Counted from the stretch's first letter, positions 1 through 4,935 are shown. The stretch: DNA of 7,105 nt from an uncultured Clostridia bacterium (GCA_947306035.1 CAMZFG010000040.1:1-7105); one strand, 5' to 3'. Notes: a model not told the origin generated them from the letters alone. A program made the numbers and translations.

Positions 1-2
1 AC

Positions 3-182
3 GACGTGATGTGGAGCGAACTGTTTCTCGCCAACCGGGAGGCGCTGCTGGCCCGCATGGACGCCTTTATGAACGAAATGAAAGACTTGCGCCGCCTGCT
101 TGAAACGGGCGACGCCGCCGCCCTGCGGCAAAAAATGCAATGCTCGACCGAGCGCCGCGCCTGGTTCGACGCGAACAGATAA
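3..182 (+). CDS. tyrA: Prephenate dehydrogenase, C-terminal end (5' truncated by window)
   Basis: This is the last 59 codons of a gene entering from the left edge in frame 3, ending at TAA 180-182. The peptide contains DVMWSELFLANREALL, followed by an alpha-helical stretch rich in Leu, Glu and Arg. That matches the C-terminal helical dimerisation domain of prephenate dehydrogenases, where the W-x-D/E-I/L-F-x-x-N sequence is characteristic. The enzyme oxidatively decarboxylates prephenate to 4-hydroxyphenylpyruvate with NAD(P)+, the committed step to tyrosine. The reading frame ends with the helical domain, so no C-terminal ACT regulatory domain follows. The stop codon sits inside the Shine-Dalgarno of the next gene (TAAGGAG, 180-186), so the two are very probably translationally coupled. 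The NAD-binding domain lies outside the window, so the identification rests on the short tail and on the aromatic-pathway neighbour. Confidence 0.85.
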   Translation, partial: DVMWSELFLANREALLARMDAFMNEMKDLRRLLETGDAAALRQKMQCSTERRAWFDANR

Positions 183-193
183 GGAGATCAGCC

Positions 194-1228
194 ATGAACA
201 TGACGTTTGAACGCAAACTGGCCATTCCCATGGAAGTCAAGGAGATGTACCCCCTCACGGGCGACATGGGCAAGATCGTGGAGCAGCGCGACCGGGAGAT
301 CAAAGACATCCTCGCCGGACGCGACGACCGTCTGCTGCTCGTTATCGGCCCCTGCTCGGCCGACCGCGAGGACAGCGTGATCGCCTACATCAGCCGCCTG
401 GCCGCCCTGCGGGAAAAGGTAGAGGATCGGCTGTTCATCATTCCCCGCATCTACACCAACAAGCCCCGCACCACGGGCGACGGCTACAAGGGCATGCTGC
501 ACCAGCCCGACCCCGACGAAAAGCCGGATATGTTCAAGGGCATCGTCGCCATTCGCGAACTGCACATGCGGGCGCTGCGGGAAACGGGTTTTTCCTGCGC
601 AGACGAGATGCTGTACCCCGAAAACCATAAATATCTCGACGATCTGCTGGCCTACGTGGCGGTCGGCGCCCGTTCGGTCGAAGATCAGCAGCACCGCCTG
701 ACGGCCAGCGGCGTGGAAGCGCCCGTGGGCATGAAGAACCCCACCAGCGGCGACCTCTCGGTCATGCTCAACGCCATCGCGGCGGCACAGCACGGCCACA
801 CCTTTATCTACCGCGGGTGGGAAGCGCACAGCGAGGGCAACCCCTACGCCCACGCCATTCTGCGCGGCTACGTCAACAAGCACGGCGAGTCCATGCCGAA
901 CTACCACTACGAAGACCTTTTGCTGCTGTGCGACCTCTACGCCGCGCGCGATCTCAAAAACCCCGCCGTCATCATCGACACCAACCACGCCAACTCCGGC
1001 AAAAAGTACCTGGAGCAGCCCCGCATCGTGCGCGAGGTCATGGAGAGCCGGCGTGCCAACGCGGATATCCGGCGCATGGTCAAGGGCTTCATGATCGAGA
1101 GTTACCTCGAGGACGGGGCGCAAAAACCGGGCGAACACGTGTTCGGCAAGTCTATCACCGACCCCTGCCTCGGCTGGGAGAAAACGGAGCGTCTCGTGCT
1201 GGAACTGGCCGAGCTGGCCGCGCGCTGA
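194..1228 (+). CDS. aroF: 3-deoxy-7-phosphoheptulonate (DAHP) synthase, class I (AroFGH type)
   Basis: It condenses phosphoenolpyruvate with erythrose 4-phosphate to make DAHP, the first step of the shikimate pathway, in the cytoplasm. The 344-residue protein is full length for the E. coli AroF/G/H type (about 350). Visible motifs are GPCS (52-55), KPRTT (90-94), GARSVEDQQHR (158-168), DTNHANS (262-268), MIESYLEDG (300-308) and the C-terminal GKSITDPCLGWE (318-329). By alignment from memory with E. coli AroG, the metal ligands are Cys54, His265, Glu302 and Asp323, and all are present. The start at 194 is preceded by AAGGAG at 181-186; the longer frame from 140 lacks such a site and runs through tyrA. 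The gene lies 11 bases after tyrA. The family is usually inhibited by an aromatic amino acid, but the effector cannot be read here. The sequence around GPCSAD and TNKPRTTGDGYKG differs from the E. coli forms and looks like a clostridial subgroup. The letter F is a convention only. Confidence 0.95.
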   Translation: MNMTFERKLAIPMEVKEMYPLTGDMGKIVEQRDREIKDILAGRDDRLLLVIGPCSADREDSVIAYISRLAALREKVEDRLFIIPRIYTNKPRTTGDGYKGMLHQPDPDEKPDMFKGIVAIRELHMRALRETGFSCADEMLYPENHKYLDDLLAYVAVGARSVEDQQHRLTASGVEAPVGMKNPTSGDLSVMLNAIAAAQHGHTFIYRGWEAHSEGNPYAHAILRGYVNKHGESMPNYHYEDLLLLCDLYAARDLKNPAVIIDTNHANSGKKYLEQPRIVREVMESRRANADIRRMVKGFMIESYLEDGAQKPGEHVFGKSITDPCLGWEKTERLVLELAELAAR

Positions 1229-1230
1229 CG

Positions 1231-1255
1231 CGTACGCGCGAAAAAGTACGTTTTT
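1231..1255 (+). terminator. Weak candidate terminator after aroF
   Basis: CGTAC (1231-1235) can pair with GTACG (1246-1250) across a 10-base loop, followed directly by TTTTT (1251-1255). The stem is only 5 bp and the tract is short, so termination would be weak. Its place three bases after the aroF stop and before a clear new promoter is the main support. Confidence 0.3.
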
Positions 1256-1270
1256 CCCCTTGTTATACTC

Positions 1271-1299
1271 TTGACAATGTTTTGAAAAAATGATATGAT
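1271..1299 (+). promoter_or_regulatory. Sigma-A type promoter of the pduL operon
   Basis: A perfect -35 TTGACA (1271-1276) and a -10 TATGAT (1294-1299) are separated by exactly 17 bases. A TG at 1291-1292 gives an extended -10 as well. The predicted transcription start is near 1306, about 80 bases before the pduL start codon. This separates pduL and the two genes after it from the tyrA-aroF operon. A second extended -10 look-alike (TGTTATACT, 1261-1269) lies just upstream but has no matching -35. Confidence 0.85.
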
Positions 1300-1347
1300 G
1301 GGAACGGTCAGAAGAGCGCCGCGCCGTGCGGCCGGGCCGTTCCTTTT
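1300..1347 (+). promoter_or_regulatory. Nested hairpin with T-tract in the pduL leader (candidate terminator or attenuator)
   Basis: GGAACGG (1301-1307) pairs with CCGTTCC (1337-1343), which is followed by TTTT (1344-1347). Inside it, GCCGC (1318-1322) pairs with GCGGC (1328-1332). The shape is that of an intrinsic terminator. However, the left arm overlaps the predicted transcription start (about 1306), so it would fold fully only in RNA that starts further upstream, such as read-through from aroF. Function is inferred. Confidence 0.35.
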
Positions 1348-1385
1348 GCCCGTCCCGTCGATTATCATGAAAGAGGTGCAAAGAT

Positions 1386-1955
1386 ATGGAAAACAAATTC
1401 ATCGTCGAAACGTCGGCCCGTCACATCCACGTGACCGCCGCCACGCTGGAAGCGCTGTTCGGCAAAGGCGCCGAACTGCACAACAAAAAAGACCTCTCGC
1501 AGCCCGGCCAGTTCGCCTGCGAAGAAAAAGTGACGCTCGTCGGCCCCAAGGGCGAGCTCAAGGTCAGCATTCTCGGGCCGGTGCGTCCCGCCGACCAGGT
1601 GGAACTCTCCTTTACCGACGCCCGCACGCTGGGCCTCTCCGGCGTGCCGATCCGTGAGAGCGGCGACGTCAAGGGCACCCCGGGCCTCAAACTCGTCGGC
1701 CCCGCCGGCGAGGTGGATATGCCCGAGGGCACCATCATCGCCAAGCGCCACATCCACATGACCCCCGCCGACGCCGAAGCGTTCGGCGTGGCGGACAAGC
1801 AGATCGTCAAAGTCAAACTCGACACCGCCCGCCCGCTGGTGTTCGACGACGTGGTGGTGCGCGTTTCGCCGAAGTTCGCGCTCGCTATGCACATCGACAC
1901 CGACGAGTGCAACGCCGCCGCCGCGTTCGGCCAGGTCTTTGGTACCATCGTCTAA
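1386..1955 (+). CDS. pduL: PduL-type phosphate acyltransferase (phosphotransacylase)
   Basis: PduL enzymes transfer an acyl group (acetyl or propanoyl) between CoA and phosphate, giving an acyl phosphate that acetate/propionate kinase can use to make ATP. The 189-residue protein shows the twin zinc-binding motifs ARHIHVT (11-17) and AKRHIHM (119-125), and MHIDTDE (168-174) near the C-terminus. Likely zinc ligands are His13, His15, His122, His124, His169 and a Glu near 73, by analogy with structurally known PduL. It starts directly at the catalytic domain, without the N-terminal encapsulation peptide of microcompartment-bound PduL, and no shell protein gene is nearby. It is therefore probably a soluble fermentative phosphotransacetylase. 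The start ATG follows AAGAGG (1371-1376) by 9 bases. It is first in the operon, 23 bases before the NifU-like gene. One deviation is DTDECNA, where I recall Ala as usual at the Cys position. The acyl preference cannot be told from sequence. Confidence 0.92.
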   Translation: MENKFIVETSARHIHVTAATLEALFGKGAELHNKKDLSQPGQFACEEKVTLVGPKGELKVSILGPVRPADQVELSFTDARTLGLSGVPIRESGDVKGTPGLKLVGPAGEVDMPEGTIIAKRHIHMTPADAEAFGVADKQIVKVKLDTARPLVFDDVVVRVSPKFALAMHIDTDECNAAAAFGQVFGTIV

Positions 1956-1978
1956 TTTTTGCAAAGGAGAATATACAC

Positions 1979-2704
1979 ATGAGCAAAGTCAGCGAATGCC
2001 CTTACGCCATGAGCGCTGAAGTACAGAATCAGTGCCGCGTGACCAAGGGCTGCGACCACGGCCCCGCGCCCCTGCCCGAAGAAGGCAAGTGGATCCAGGC
2101 CAAACAGATCACCGATATTTCCGCCTACACCCACGGCGTGGGCTGGTGCGCCCCCCAGCAGGGCGCCTGCAAACTCTCGCTCAACGTCAAGAACGGCGTC
2201 ATCGAAGAGGCGCTGGTCGAGACCATCGGCTGCTCCGGCATGACCCACTCGGCCGCCATGGCCGCCGAGATCCTGCCCGGCAAGACCATTCTCGAGGCGC
2301 TCAACACCGACCTGGTGTGCGACGCCATCAACACCGCCATGCGCGAGCTGTTCCTGCAGATCGTGTACGGCCGGACCCAGAGCGCTTTCTCAGATGACGG
2401 CCTGCGCATCGGCGCCGGCCTGGAAGACCTGGGCAAGGGCCTGCGCTCCATGGTGGGTACCATGTACGGCACCCGCGAAAAGGGCACCCGTTACCTGGAG
2501 ATGACCGAAGGCTACGTGGTCAAGATGGCCCTGGACAAGGACGACCAGGTCTGCGGCTACCAGTTCCTGAGCCTGGGCAAGATGATGGACGCCATCAAGA
2601 AGGGCATGTCCCCCAATGAAGCGTACGAGAAGAACCTGGGCACCTACGGCCGGTTCAAGGCTGAAGACGGCGCGGTCAAGTGGATTGACCCGCGTAAGGA
2701 ATAA
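1979..2704 (+). CDS. NifU/IscU-like iron-sulfur cluster scaffold homologue (partner of GGGtGRT protein)
   Basis: This 241-residue protein carries a NifU N-terminal-type core at about residues 47-130. The diagnostic part is ETIGCSGMTHSAAMAAEIL (81-99) followed by GKTILEAL, like the GCG-A-ASSSMATE-x-GK segment of IscU/NifU. Cys85 corresponds to the second IscU cluster ligand, Cys114 (LVCDAI) plausibly to the third, and Cys57 or Cys64 (GWCAPQQGAC) to the first. Beyond the core, the N-terminus has Cys7, Cys19 and Cys25, and residues 131-241 form an additional charged region with Cys192 that IscU lacks. It is nearly twice the length of IscU (about 128). The start at 1979 follows AAAGGAG (1963-1969). 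It sits 23 bases after pduL and 17 bases before the GGGtGRT gene. Lysine codons are nearly all AAG, suggesting strong expression. No cysteine desulfurase or suf genes are beside it, so a role as general scaffold is not shown. Its real function is unknown to me. Confidence 0.85.
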   Translation: MSKVSECPYAMSAEVQNQCRVTKGCDHGPAPLPEEGKWIQAKQITDISAYTHGVGWCAPQQGACKLSLNVKNGVIEEALVETIGCSGMTHSAAMAAEILPGKTILEALNTDLVCDAINTAMRELFLQIVYGRTQSAFSDDGLRIGAGLEDLGKGLRSMVGTMYGTREKGTRYLEMTEGYVVKMALDKDDQVCGYQFLSLGKMMDAIKKGMSPNEAYEKNLGTYGRFKAEDGAVKWIDPRKE

Positions 2705-2721
2705 GGGGAGGTGTGAGACAA

Positions 2722-3723
2722 ATGGCTTTGTTTGAAAACTATGAAGGCCGCATGCCTCAGCTGCAGCCTGTTCTGGACAAGTACGGATTCAAAAACTTCG
2801 AGGAAGTTAAAGCTTTTACCAACGGCAAGGGCGTTGACGCTTACTCCATCGTGGAGAGCACCCAGCCCATCTGCTTTGAGAACGTGAAGTGGGCCTATGA
2901 ACTGGGCGCCGCCATCGCCATCAAGGAAGGCGCGAAGAACGCCGCGGAAGCCGCCAAGTGGATCGGCACCGCCCTGCAGGCCTTCTGCATCCCCGGTTCT
3001 GTTGCGGACCAGCGCCAGGTCGGTATCGGCCACGGCAACCTGGGCGCGATGCTGCTGGACGAAGAGACCGAGTGCTTCGCCTTCCTGGCTGGCCACGAGT
3101 CCTTCGCCGCCGCCGAGGGCGCCATCAAGATCGCCCTGAACGCCAACAAGGTGCGCAAAAAGCCCCTGCGCGTCATTCTCAACGGCCTCGGCAAAGACGC
3201 GGCCTACATCATCTCCCGCATCAACGGCTTTACCTACTGCCAGACCGAGTTCGACCCCTACACCGAAACGGTCAAGGTCGTCAAACGCGTTCCGTTCTCC
3301 AAGGGCCCCCGCGCCGCGGTCAACTGCTACGGCGCCGACAACGTGCCCGAGGGCGTGGCCATTATGAAAATGGAAAAGGTCGGCGTTTCCATCACCGGCA
3401 ACTCCACCAACCCCACGCGCTTCCAGCACCCCGTGGCCGGCACCTATAAGAAATGGTGCGTCGAGAACGGCGAAAAATACTTCTCCGTGGCCTCGGGCGG
3501 CGGCACGGGCCGCACTCTGCACCCCGACAACATGGCGGCCGGCCCGTCCTCTTACGGCATGACCGACACCATGGGCCGCATGCACTCCGACGCGCAGTTC
3601 GCCGGCTCCTCCTCCGTCCCCGCCCACGTGGAAATGATGGGCCTGATCGGCGCGGGCAACAACCCGATGGTCGGCATGACCGTGGCCGTTGCCGTCGCCG
3701 TGGAAGAGAGTTTTAAGAAATAA
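2722..3723 (+). CDS. GGGtGRT-family protein (function unknown)
   Basis: The 333-residue product contains the exact signature GGGTGRT at 259-265 (in ASGGGTGRTLHPDN) that names the GGGtGRT family, a conserved bacterial family without an assigned activity that I know of. Other noticeable elements are FCIPGSVADQRQVGIGHGNLG (88-108, conserved-looking Cys, His and Gly), AGHESFAAAEGAIKIALN (123-140), VILNGLGKDAAYI (151-163) and GNSTNPTRFQHP (226-237). The glycine-rich motif could be a phosphate- or nucleotide-binding loop, but that is inference. There is no signal peptide. The last 20 residues include a hydrophobic VAVAVAV stretch too short for a membrane anchor. ATG 2722 is chosen because GGGGAGG (2705-2711) lies 10 bases upstream; the GTG at 2713 would touch that site. 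It is the last gene of the pduL operon, 17 bases after the NifU-like gene and followed by a strong terminator. The pairing suggests the two proteins work together. Confidence 0.9.
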   Translation: MALFENYEGRMPQLQPVLDKYGFKNFEEVKAFTNGKGVDAYSIVESTQPICFENVKWAYELGAAIAIKEGAKNAAEAAKWIGTALQAFCIPGSVADQRQVGIGHGNLGAMLLDEETECFAFLAGHESFAAAEGAIKIALNANKVRKKPLRVILNGLGKDAAYIISRINGFTYCQTEFDPYTETVKVVKRVPFSKGPRAAVNCYGADNVPEGVAIMKMEKVGVSITGNSTNPTRFQHPVAGTYKKWCVENGEKYFSVASGGGTGRTLHPDNMAAGPSSYGMTDTMGRMHSDAQFAGSSSVPAHVEMMGLIGAGNNPMVGMTVAVAVAVEESFKK

Positions 3724-3743
3724 AGCACGCTAAAAAACAATTT

Positions 3744-3780
3744 CCCCCGCAAACGGTATGCGTTTGCGGGGGTTTTCTTT
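3744..3780 (+). terminator. Strong intrinsic terminator, probably shared by convergent operons
   Basis: CCCCCGCAAACG (3744-3755) pairs perfectly over 12 bp with CGTTTGCGGGGG (3761-3772) around a GTATG loop, then TTTTCTTT (3773-3780). It closes the pduL/NifU-like/GGGtGRT operon. Read on the minus strand, the same stem begins 6 bases after the stop of the second YccF gene and is followed, after six bases, by TTTTTT (complement of 3732-3737). It therefore probably ends that operon too. Confidence 0.93.
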
Positions 3781-4231
3781 ATGACAAGCTCCTGCCGCCG
3801 GGCAGGGTCAGGGGGGCGGTGGGCACCGGAACGACGTCCTTGTCAAAGGGCGAGAGACACAGCGGAATGATATCAAAACATTGCAGGCCGAACGGAATGC
3901 CGACCAGCGTCATGCAGAACAGCGCGCCCAGCATGGCCATGATCAGCATCAGGGAGATGCCGAGCCCGTTGACGGCCAGCACCAGCCAGATCAGGTGCAC
4001 GCACCCGCTTGCCTGCAGCGAGGGCTGCGGCACGATCTCGCGGCGGTAGGGGCAGAACGCGTAGTGCGCGATCTTGAAGCATTGCCGCCCGAACGGGAAA
4101 AAGATGACGGTGATATAGCAGAGTATGCCGCAGACCACGCACAGCAGCCACAGGTACCAGCCGGCCGCCGCGATCCACAAAACGTCCCGTATCAGACGCA
4201 GCACGTTGTCCGTTTCCGGTTTGATCGCCAT
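3779..4231 (-). CDS. Divergent YccF-family (DUF307) membrane protein
   Basis: This 150-residue membrane protein carries two copies of the YccF inner-membrane domain in degenerate form. Copy one is around 22-60, with ITVIFFPFGRQCFKIA (40-55). Copy two is around 82-133, with TLVGIPFGLQCFDIIPLCLSPFDKDVV (108-134). Hydrophobic segments at roughly 16-45 and 78-113 should span the membrane. The usual GIPFG-R/K-Q-x-FKLA core of the neighbouring paralogue is altered to FFPFGRQ and GIPFGLQCFDII. The linker (PYRREIVPQP and following) and the Pro-rich tail are extra. The start ATG (complement of 4229-4231) is preceded by AAAGGA, and the gap to the upstream gene is 18 bases, so the pair is one operon. 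The function of the YccF family is unknown; this copy looks like a diverged duplicate. Confidence 0.8.
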   Translation of the reverse strand: MAIKPETDNVLRLIRDVLWIAAAGWYLWLLCVVCGILCYITVIFFPFGRQCFKIAHYAFCPYRREIVPQPSLQASGCVHLIWLVLAVNGLGISLMLIMAMLGALFCMTLVGIPFGLQCFDIIPLCLSPFDKDVVPVPTAPLTLPGGRSLS

Positions 4232-4249
4232 GCCGTTTTCCTTTCGGGA

Positions 4250-4606
4250 TCAGCCGACGTCGGCGCCGAACGGCAGCAGGGCGAGCTGCGCCAGTTTGAA
4301 GCATTGTTTGCCAAACGGGATGCCGATGATGGTGATGCAGAACAGAAGGCCCGCGACCGCGTAGCCGAACGCCAGTTCCAGACCGCCGAGGATCAGCCAG
4401 AGGATGTTGGCGATGGGGTGCTTGTCGAAATGGGTGTTGACGGTGGTGCCGAAGGGCCACAGGGTCAGACGCGCCAGTTTGAACGCCTGACGGCCGAACG
4501 GGATGCCGATGATGGTGATACACCACAAAAGGCCGAGCAGGAACCACGCAATGGCGCTGCCGAGGCCGACGAAGATGAACCAGATGATGTTACCGATCGT
4601 TTTCAT
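4250..4606 (-). CDS. yccF: YccF-family (DUF307) small inner-membrane protein
   Basis: The 118-residue protein consists almost wholly of two YccF repeats. Each has a hydrophobic helix leading into ITIIGIPFG-R/K-Q-x-FKLA-x-L-x-L-x-PFG; the repeats are centred on residues 30-53 and 91-114. The near-identity of the two repeat cores is visible directly. Membrane segments are about 7-35 and 66-97. The start (complement of 4604-4606) is chosen because AAAGGAG lies 11-12 bases upstream. A longer in-frame extension to 4687 would begin ahead of the promoter and can be excluded. It is first in a two-gene minus-strand operon, with a leader of only about 20 bases. The family is widespread in bacteria, with no established biochemical role that I can name; the symbol follows the E. 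coli homologue. Confidence 0.88.
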   Translation of the reverse strand: MKTIGNIIWFIFVGLGSAIAWFLLGLLWCITIIGIPFGRQAFKLARLTLWPFGTTVNTHFDKHPIANILWLILGGLELAFGYAVAGLLFCITIIGIPFGKQCFKLAQLALLPFGADVG

Positions 4607-4633
4607 ATTGTTGTACGCTCCTTTTTTTCTTTC

Positions 4634-4662
4634 AGTATAAAAGATAAGTCGAAGTTTGTCAA
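4634..4662 (-). promoter_or_regulatory. Consensus promoter of the yccF operon
   Basis: On the minus strand, -35 TTGACA (complement of 4657-4662) and -10 TATACT (complement of 4634-4639) are 17 bases apart. Transcription should start near 4627, about 20 bases before the yccF start codon, with the ribosome binding site in between. The fit is good and the gene placement agrees. Confidence 0.88.
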
Positions 4663-4813
4663 TCGAGAAACGCAAAAAAGGGGGCAAAGGCGACGGGGTT
4701 TCGCCTGCGGCGAATATTTTGCGCCTTGCTGCTTACAAGTGAACTTGACGCGCTTTGCGGCGCAAATGCGCATCTGCGTTTGACGTGCAAACCGTGCCGC
4801 TTTTGGGTCGCCG
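4663..4813. other. Non-coding spacer with several short inverted repeats
   Basis: This gap lies between the yccF promoter and the tRNA terminator, and I see no convincing gene in it. AGGCGA (4688-4693) pairs with TCGCCT (4701-4706). A wider alternative pairs GCAAAGGCG (4684-4692) with CGCCTTGC (4722-4729), one A bulged. Two similar dyads follow, TTTGCGGCGCAAA (4754-4766) and TTTGACGTGCAAA (4779-4791), 25 bases apart. It may be an interspersed repeat or relic sequence; nothing here proves that. Confidence 0.4.
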
Positions 4814-4853
4814 CAACGAAAAAGGGGCCCGCGAGAGAGGCCCTTTTTCGTTG
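4814..4853 (-). terminator. Terminator of the tRNA-Gly gene (symmetrical hairpin)
   Basis: CAACGAAAAAGGG (4814-4826) is the perfect inverted copy of CCCTTTTTCGTTG (4841-4853). Read on the minus strand, the GC-rich top (GGGCC/GGCCC) is followed by TTTTT (complement of 4819-4823), ending tRNA transcription just after the encoded CCA. The outer arm shares two bases with the CCA end. Read on the plus strand it also has a T-run, so it could stop transcripts either way. Confidence 0.85.
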
Positions 4854-4925
4854 GAGCAGGCGACGGGAATCGAACCCGCATCTCCAGCTTGGGAAGCTGG
4901 GGTTTTACCACTAGACTACGCCTGC
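4852..4925 (-). tRNA. tRNA-Gly(CCC), with encoded CCA
   Basis: The minus strand folds as a 74-base tRNA. The acceptor stem is GCAGGCG/CGCCTGC (complement of 4919-4925 and 4856-4862). The D-arm GTCT...AAAC has one C-A mismatch. The anticodon stem CCAGC/GCTGG encloses the loop TTCCCAA. The variable loop is AGAT, and the T-arm GCGGG/CCCGT has loop TTCGATT. The discriminator is T, followed by encoded CCA (4852-4854). The anticodon CCC reads the glycine codon GGG, so this is the specialised isoacceptor useful in a GC-rich genome. It has its own promoter (leader about 4 bases) and terminator, and stands as a single-gene unit. Confidence 0.95.
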
Positions 4926-4935
4926 GACACCGATT

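Noticed and set aside
1261..1269. TGTTATACT as a separate upstream promoter of pduL
   Set aside because: It has an extended -10 shape but no -35 at a proper distance, so it is kept only as a possible minor start.
188..1402. Long minus-strand open frame opposite aroF (404 codons)
   Set aside because: It is antisense to a confidently identified DAHP synthase. Its composition (rich in Val, His, Gly, Arg and Asp) is that of a GC-rich complement frame, and it has no recognisable domain.
1295..1657. Plus-strand frame of 120 codons overlapping the start of pduL
   Set aside because: It begins in the -10 box, is Arg/Pro-rich and overlaps pduL in another frame.
2644..3627. Minus-strand frame of 327 codons opposite the GGGtGRT gene
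   Set aside because: It has low-complexity Gly/Val/Ala/His composition, no homology I recognise and no promoter, and lies wholly opposite a real gene.
3873..4547. Minus-strand frame of 224 codons overlapping both yccF genes
   Set aside because: It is an alternative frame of the two YccF genes with Arg/His/Pro-rich composition and no ribosome binding site.
3881..4783. Plus-strand frame of 300 codons across the yccF genes
   Set aside because: It is antisense to the YccF repeats, rich in Asp, Gln, Glu and Arg from GC-rich reverse frames, and runs through the yccF promoter.
4663..4813. CRISPR array, transposon end or attachment site in the repeat-rich gap next to the tRNA
   Set aside because: There are no regularly spaced identical repeats, no integrase or transposase gene and no direct repeat of the tRNA 3' end. 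Only short dyads are present.
4603..4911. Minus-strand frame containing LEMRVRFPSPAP
   Set aside because: It is translation of the tRNA-Gly gene and its terminator in the sense direction, another common false ORF.
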